This document shows, one piece after another, positions 58,010-64,000 of a DNA stretch of 64,000 nucleotides (its first letter is position 1; each line of letters starts with the position of its first letter). The DNA comes from Paragonimus westermani. Lineage: Eukaryota; Platyhelminthes; Trematoda; Plagiorchiida; Troglotrematidae. Location: contig QNGE01003667.1 in the NCBI GenBank assembly GCA_008508345.1, positions 1 through 64,000 on the forward strand, in the 5' to 3' direction. The notes under the pieces are model-generated. The model searched no databases, was not told the origin of the DNA, and saw only the letters and a program-made list of their open reading frames with translations. The translations under genes were made by a program, and so were the position numbers.

Positions 58010-58360
58010 CAATGTTATGCAGTAACCAGCCAGCCGCTTTCCCTGAACACATTCTGTTTATTATTCAATTCAGTCTCCAGCTTTTCCACAGAACAAATGC
58101 ATCTGGCCCTCTGAATAAGTGTTCGGTACGAAACAGTTGAGTTGCATGTATTGACAAGTCCACTTGTCCACATGAAAAACTGAGCGATAGACTGTTCACT
58201 CACACCTAATCATGAGCACACCAAGAAACGATCGTGTTCTTTATTCTAGGTTACACGAATGTCGCTGTGCAAATTGTTCACCACTCTTAACGCCGTTATT
58301 ACTTGTTTCCAGTTGTTTGCATCATCAAGTGTGTCTCCCACGTATCTCCTGTGTAGCCAA
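58010..58360 (-). pseudogene. Penelope-like element reverse transcriptase fragment
   Basis: The minus strand reads WLHRRYVGDTLDDANNW and VVNNLHSDIRVT, matching the Penelope-type motif WxRYVDDTFxxxxxxx...LNxLHPDIxFT; the catalytic YVDD is YVGD, so it is dead. After a stop the reading SFLGVLMIRCE...TVYRSVFHVDKWTCQYM...NCFVPNTYSEG matches the next block (LPFLDVLVxRxxxxxxTSVYRKPTWTGxYxxxxSFxPxxYKR). The endonuclease that should follow is not on this strand. Confidence 0.7.
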
Positions 58361-58389
58361 CTGGCTGGAATGAAACAGGTAGAGCTTGA

Positions 58390-58835
58390 CGTTCTCAAAA
58401 AGTCAGTGGCTTTGAGTCTTCCCTTCAAACGGAATTTTGTGAGCTCACTGCTACAGAACGGTCTTCAGACAGCCATCAAGTGGATTTTTAACTTTGATCA
58501 GTTGGTTGTATTTTGCAGAAACGTTCGCATCCCATCACTTCCAGATAAACAACCGGCGTCTAACACCAACAAATCCAACATCCACCAGTATCAATGTGGG
58601 TGTGGAGTCAAATACTTTGGCAAAACTAAGCGTCACTTACAGACCAGAATAAGTGAACATACGCCGAATTGGGTCGATCGCCAGATCGTGCAACCGTGGT
58701 TATGTCGTGGTTATGTCAATCGTCGCCACCCGAACATGCAAGCAGCCTACCTCATCCATTGCCTGATACTTGTTGTTTACGCATCATCAATCGGACACGA
58801 TCAAAGAGTTCAATTTAATCGACACGACTACTACC
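58390..58835 (+). pseudogene. Penelope-like element GIY-YIG endonuclease fragment
   Basis: In the frame starting at 58259, residues 54-80 (LPFKRNF...LQTAIKW), 88-97 (NVRIPSLPDK) and 109-139 (HQYQCGCGVKYFGKTKRHLQ, then TRISEHTPNWV) reproduce the C-terminal GIY-YIG domain of Penelope-like elements (YxCxCGxxYVGxTxRxLxxRIxEHxPxW). The YVG triplet reads YFG. The end is scrambled. It starts about 30 bp from the reverse transcriptase fragment but on the opposite strand, so the two were never one reading in this arrangement. Confidence 0.75.
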
Positions 58836-58959
58836 CCACGCCTTCTTCGATATACCGAGGTGATCGCCATGATAGGGAACAGGCCCGTCTTGTGCCTTCA
58901 AACAAAGCTGTTCATCACCCTCTAATTGCCTTAGCGATTATAGGGTTTGTGCACTAATA

Positions 58960-60020
58960 GACGATTGACATTTCGTTGTAATTTGCTTTGCGGATTTATT
59001 TTGATCTGATACAATCTAATAGTCTGCGGGAAACACTTGTAAAGATGCAGCCAAATCTGTCATAGCATAAAACATGTAACACAGCGTTTATGATTCCACT
59101 TTTTGTGATTTACGGAAGTTGGATTTTCGTTTAAATTCATGCGAAGTTGACAGTACTTCAGGAGTTTAAAGTCAACTTTCTCTCCGGACGAAATAAGTAC
59201 GGAGCACTCCGCCATAGAACCTAAGAAAGAGGTGCATCCTCTTTGTATGATATAATTTTTGGAAACGGCGGCCGAAAAAGCCCTACTGGAGTTATCTGAA
59301 TTGGTATTTTGATAGCAGTTGTATCACCCTCTACTGTGTTAACAACTATGACGTCAATTTAACGTTACGGCAGAACCACGAGAATGTTTAATGAGTATAG
59401 AGTTAATGTTGGCTTATTTGTAATACACTGTTCCAGACTTTCCTCCAAATGGGTGCTGTATGTTGCGCTTACTATAAACAGCACTTCTCTTGGATATTTT
59501 GCCTTCTGTTTCACGTGTTTTTAGCCCTGTCCTAAAATGCTACGAAGTCCATCACAGCCGGTCTAAACGGTGGTGATTTTCATCGGAGTGACGTTAATGT
59601 GCGTGACCCAACTAGGTCCTTTCAAGGCAACTGATAATGTGACTCACTCCAATTGCGTTTTCCGTACAACGTTGCCAGCATACTGAAGTTATATCTAGGT
59701 TAGATTTCAAATTATATTGTACACTTCAAAGGTGTAGTGTAACAAAACGTTGTCCAATGGGACTCCGTCCATCCAGTTTTATTGTTGTCGTTAGTAAAAC
59801 ACTACCTCACATTTATTTCAAAGTTAACTGATAAAGTGAGTTCTCTGTTCCGATCTCTGTATGTGAATTCTTTCATTTAGGCTGATAATGTTGTCTGATA
59901 TACACTGTCGTTTGTGAACTCTATAATGCATACATTCGGAAACTAAAGGACAAGTCTCAACGCCAGGAAGATGGAGAACCTGAAGCGATCATTAGAATCG
60001 TGTGTATACATTATGGTTGA
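58960..60020. other. No recognised gene
   Basis: No motif seen on either strand. Confidence 0.35.
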
Positions 60021-60149
60021 GGTGTCACCTAGACGAATGACGATACAGTACCACCCCACGGGTGCGGATATACATTAGCCGCGCCGAAGAGTTTACGCCT
60101 CCTTTGTTTTATGTTTTCAATCAAATTATGAAGGATTTCGTGCAATAGA

Positions 60150-60262
60150 CAACTTTTCAAGCCAAGCGTCTTTGGCGGTGACACTAATAACCATTCGAGA
60201 ACATTTAGTGTCCCATCATGATTCCGGTCCACCGGTGCCATTTTGTCCGGAGTTAAGACTAT
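60150..60262 (-). CDS. Possible exon with an EF-hand calcium-binding loop
   Basis: After an acceptor-like ACAGTAATTTCAG on the minus strand the phase-0 reading is IVLTPDKMAPVDRNHDGTLN and VLEWLLVSPP. DRNHDGTLNVLE (60194-60229) is a perfect 12-residue EF-hand loop: D1, N3, D5, G6, hydrophobic at 8, E12. The E-W ending followed by a Cys some 16 residues later recalls secreted SPARC/testican-type EF-hands, but this is a guess. The frame stays open to 60029. The 3' border and neighbouring exons are unknown. Confidence 0.35.
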
Positions 60263-60269
60263 CTGAAAT

Positions 60270-63200
60270 TACTGTAGTTGGAGCCATGCTACAACTGGAT
60301 TGAAACCCTAAGTTGAGCCTTCCTAGACGAATGCGCACGCGTTGTTGAACGTGATTATGTCCAAACCCTGCATACAGCACTACCAGCTCGTTAAGATATT
60401 AAATCAAGCCATCTGTTTGATTTTCATTCCGCGATGGTTACTGATCACGAAACCTTAAATTTTACCTATACTCCTCATCGATCCGTGTCTGAAAAATCGA
60501 CTACAACGGTAGAACGATGAAATATTGCAAGCTTAGCACACTCCTAAAGCACTTAGATTCGAGATGTGAAATCTATTTTACCTGCAGATTTTTTAATTCT
60601 AGTACACAGTTATGGAAGATTGAAGGTGCCGACTCTCCGCTGATTTCAGCACCTTCAAAAGTATGTATGGATCCGATTTGGGAAATCAAAAGGTACTACT
60701 GGAAACTATGAGTAAGTAGGAGAAGAATGTTAATATCATAAGTTGCACGAATGTCTGCCACTCCTGATGAATAATTATATTACCTCATTGAGAGTGGCTG
60801 TTTTGAGCAATTTACAATCTGATTACCTAAGTATCAAAAACAGAACGTTCGGTTTTCCCGAGTGACAGGTGGCAAGGGCTGAACGACGGTTTGTTCGTAG
60901 GGCTTGACATGCGATATAACGTGCTTATAAATCTCAATCTATGTCCACCAACTAGGGTCTGCTGGGTGTATCTTTTGAGTTATGTTATCGTAGGTATATG
61001 CATCATTTTGGTCTCTATTGGGGAAAAACATAATCTTGTGATAACTAATCATACTTGTTCTCGTTCTCCTGCCGCGTGTTTTATTTTTTAATCAGGTGCA
61101 CATTTCTGCATTTTTGCACTTCACTTAATGTTCAGTTACAGAAGTTTTTATAATGTGATCGTGCTCACGGAAACAGAACACGAAGCGTGTAATGCAGCTT
61201 GCACTCCTGTGTTTGACGTCAATTTTACCACCCATTACATTGAGTGTGAGATTTCGACTGACCTCTGTTCATGTTGTCTCATTTTACGGAGCTGTCGCTG
61301 GGACTGTTTTCGTTCTCAAAAAAACGATGTTCTCCTTTGTCTTCACGTTGCACACAGGTGGTTTGCGAGTGTATGGGTAATTGAGATCAACACGTCTGGT
61401 GTGCTTGTTACACGCTAGAAATCGTTCTCTACTTTATGCCACTCAGTACCCGACCAAACCAAATGCGAATTGTTGACCGCAGGTGTGACTAGCCTGGTCA
61501 CCAACCAACAAGACAATAGAAACCAACCGGTCCAAGTTTCTCAGAACGCTTCAAGATGGAGCAACAAATAAATGGGAACAGGTGATAATAGGGTAAAAGT
61601 CCATCAACCTTCTGCAACTGGAGGAAATTGCCCGTAATAACGGTGTCCATCATGCTTTATACACTGAAAATTGCAGTCGTTTTACTGCCGATAAGAAAAC
61701 TGATTGCCAAAATGTAGTCCAATGAATAGGTGACTAAATGACAAATCCGACACTGGCTCAGAGATCATGAGCAATGATACCCAGTTTGCTTTATTCCAAC
61801 GACACCCAGTTCGATTGGAAAAGTTGCTCGTCACTGGGCCATTGGGCCAACTGTCAGCGAAAATCTCTTCTAAGTCATTATGTAACTGTGGTAGACGCTT
61901 GCTGGCCTGCCAGATAATCAAAAGTGGCTGCTGGAGATCAGATGATAAGAAAAGGAAGCGGAATATCTAGGGAAAGTAACCGTGTTAAAATATTCGATTT
62001 ACCTTCTGATGCTTACTGCTGCTGGAGAAATTGTCCTTCACAAATGAATCTATTGAACCAGTAGTCCGTCATCGTGTTTCGTCCAGTTTTAAAAAATTTT
62101 GGGCAAGACTTACTGTAGTAAAGATGGCTGAATTAGCTACTGAAACTAATTTTGTGGAAGCGGGTCAAAGATAACGGGCGACTCGAAAGACTTACTAGTT
62201 ACTTAGATATGATAGGATGAGTTCGCATCGCTTAGCGGTCGCGGACTAGACGAAAAGTTGCTTCCATTTGTTTCCTACCCAATGCATTATTACAGGCATG
62301 CCTTAGCTTCTAGTAATTGATCATCTAATTAAAGAGTTATATTTACCAGTAAACTATCACTAAGCTGAAATAATAGGAAAGCATGTTTCGACAGATACAA
62401 GCATTTCACTTACTCTCATCACCCTATTGCACAAAACTTTCATCTATCCCGGCTCACCCCAATTTTCCAGAACGGTGTGTGAGAAGTCTTGTGGGTTCAA
62501 GTGGCATGGAAGTAAAACAAGTTTACTTCTGCGCCCAAGCAATCGATTGCATCAACACATTTTGACCATTGGAAGTCAATATAACACGCTTGTTCTAAAC
62601 CATTTCGAAAAATGTCAAAATCCTTCAGTTGTCACTGGGAACAACCGCAGCCAGCGAAGTAATCTGGCCAATCAACTGACTGGTTACTACTGATTGTTCA
62701 GTGGTCACTTACGAAGGGTTTCTGACATGAAATTGAGATACCGGCTCAGGTCGAGTCACAGCTCGGATTACCCAGGAGGCATGCGTTTGGTGAGACATGA
62801 GCAATGGGATAAGTAAGGTGCTGGGAGTACCGGATACAGCATATGTAATCTAAAATCGACCACTGATTAGCACGACAACCATCTTATCACTAAGCTTGCA
62901 TGAAAGGTTACTTTGTAAGCCGCGTACTTGTGTTTTTAGCAGGTATACCCCATTCGATAACGCGGTCGTTTTTGTTGTTATTGTCGTCTTAACTCATCGA
63001 ACTTTCTACTCGAATGCTAAGCTATCGGCTGTCCTCGGAGCTTTATTATGTCTGCCGTTTCACAATGACCGAAGGTCAACGTCCTTCTAACACTACAATT
63101 TGACACTCAACAAACCTATGCTGATACTGACAGACTCAAATTGTGATCAGCTGTTCGTGGGTTGATGTTCCGGCGTAGCATATAACGACCAACCACTAGG

Positions 63201-63690
63201 CGGCTCTCCTAATGATCCTGACTGCAACCATACGTCCTCACTTGTCTGTTCCGGACGCATGTTACTGTGTATACCAGTTCCTGTAGGACTGACATGAACG
63301 CAGTGCCATATTCTTTAGTCGAGTAAATAATTGCACGCAATGAATAAATATCTTATCTCAACGACTTATCTGTTATACTGATAGTCAAGACTGTTTCACT
63401 TGCAAATTTTCCATTGTTGTTTAACAATCCTGAAGGTCCTAAGCACTTTTGCTTGGTGCACTTTCGAGTGTTGCCGAGTGGGCGCGAGTTCATTTCGTGT
63501 TCTTTCCTGCTCTTTCTTGGCTGCCTCTGTTGGTCTCAGACTGGATCAGAGAGGGCTGATCATCATATTTTCAAGCTTTGTTGGAAATATGCCGTTTTCT
63601 TCCAAGCTCCACCGCGCTCCTTCATTTTGGTACCCACTGGAACTAAAGTCTGATTGCACTTAATAAAGGGCTTGCTAGATTTTCATATAG
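60270..63690. other. No recognised gene
   Basis: Frames at 61128-61418 and 61192-61380 overlap and are Cys- or hydrophobic-rich but match nothing I know. A 10-bp hairpin lies at 60620-60658. Confidence 0.35.
60620..60658. repeat. Hairpin with perfect 10-bp stem
   Basis: TTGAAGGTGC at 60620-60629 and GCACCTTCAA at 60649-60658 are exact inverted repeats around a 19-base loop. Confidence 0.85.
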
Positions 63691-63699
63691 ATTGAACGT

Positions 63700-64000
63700 C
63701 ACCCACAAACGATCGTAGCTGTCGCATTCCCATAGATATTCCAGTCGACCACTGTCGAAATGAAGCACTAGACTTGAGTTTCGCTCTCATTGGAGCTCAT
63801 CAGTAGTGTATATCCCTGTCACGGCCAGGACTAGAACTCTGCCCACGCTTTCATGAGGTAATCGTGTTGACCACTGAGTCATTGATCCCACATTGGGCAC
63901 GACAGAACTCATATGTGAACGCTCAGCCACTTTCGCTTATGAGTAGTGATCAGGCTGCTCTACCGCCTTGAGAGGAGACACAGTAACTAGCCTGTTAACT
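63700..64000 (-). mobile_element. tRNA-headed SINE-like repeat with hammerhead ribozyme (runs off the window)
   Basis: On the minus strand the order is upstream homology (from the window end), an A-box-like GACTCAGTGGTCAACACG (63863-63880), a B-box-like AGAGTTCTAGTCCTGG (near 63825-63840), and then the ribozyme (63766-63808). It aligns with 43491-43790 over about 300 bp, including flanking blocks such as ACAAAYGATCGKAGCT on one side and CCTGTTAACT at the other. A pol III-type promoter head followed by a hammerhead is the layout reported for the schistosome SM-alpha repeats. The 5' end lies beyond 64000. Confidence 0.75.
63766..63808 (-). ncRNA. Minimal type-I hammerhead ribozyme
   Basis: Minus strand, 5' to 3': stem I strand CACTA, core CTGATGA, stem II GCTC/GAGC closing the loop CAATGA, core GAAA, a minimal stem III of C/G (after the conserved A-U pair) closing the loop TCAA, cleavage triplet GTC, and stem I return strand TAGTG. 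All core bases required in natural hammerheads are present, and cutting is expected after the C of GTC (between 63771 and 63770 on the plus strand numbering). The very short stem III matches the minimal hammerheads described in Penelope-like elements. Unpaired bases beside stem I could make the loop contact with stem II. Activity is inferred, not shown. Confidence 0.85.

Noticed and set aside
61128..61418. Overlapping Cys-rich and hydrophobic frames
   Set aside because: Neither matches a known family and the two frames exclude each other; no splice-site support.
1..64000. CRISPR array, operons, bacterial promoters or riboswitches
   Set aside because: The window is eukaryotic by its introns, LINEs and LTR elements; no regularly spaced repeats and no prokaryote-type gene packing exist.

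Overview
The window looks like a piece of a repeat-rich flatworm (Platyhelminthes) nuclear genome. The evidence is spliced protein exons with GT-AG borders, long gene-free stretches, and a transposon mix typical of parasitic flatworms: BEL/Pao, Ty3/gypsy, RTE-like and CR1-like non-LTR elements, Penelope-like elements, and a tRNA-headed short repeat carrying a hammerhead ribozyme. I cannot decide between tapeworm and fluke from the sequence alone. Everything was read by eye; no database search was run.

Layout. 1-5 kb: a broken BEL/Pao retrotransposon on the minus strand, reading gag, protease, integrase, with the reverse transcriptase deleted and a ~320-bp (ATT)n-tailed repeat inserted in gag. 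5.2-6.5 kb: the RNase H-integrase half of a Ty3/gypsy element, plus strand. 8.1-8.4 kb: a second, inverted copy of the ~320-bp repeat. 8.4-9.15 kb: an unexplained cluster of inverted repeats. 10.7-18.6 kb: a transposon nest made of an RTE-like element (with a 390-base assembly gap) cut into a gypsy gag-pol, a CR1-like 3' end, a gypsy remnant and two related LTR-like sequences.

25.6-26.4 kb: the clearest host gene, two exons of a cytochrome b561-domain protein. 29.4-31.6 kb: a second, decayed copy of the RTE-like element. 36.7-41.6 kb: three tRNA-like sequences. 42.4-55.9 kb: probably one host gene on the minus strand. Its first exon (signal peptide plus start of a TPM/MOLO1-like domain) lies at 55.7-55.9 kb and an exon with the end of such a domain at 42.4-42.5 kb; the middle exons are not securely found. 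A decayed gypsy fragment (46.5-47.7 kb) and a dead hammerhead-repeat copy (43.5-43.8 kb) lie inside this span. 58.0-58.8 kb: Penelope-like reverse transcriptase and GIY-YIG endonuclease fragments pointing away from each other. 60.2 kb: a possible exon with one perfect EF-hand loop. 63.7-64.0 kb: an intact-looking hammerhead ribozyme in a tRNA-headed repeat, running off the window end.

The best lead is the repeat at 63.7-64.0 kb. Its minus strand has A- and B-box-like tRNA promoter motifs followed by a complete minimal type-I hammerhead core, and a diverged copy 20 kb away lines up along ~300 bp. This matches the known idea of ribozyme-bearing SINE-like repeats (schistosome SM-alpha) and of ribozymes in Penelope-type elements, and a Penelope fragment is present in the same window. 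Apart from the two host genes and the possible EF-hand exon, nearly everything recognisable is decaying transposon sequence.
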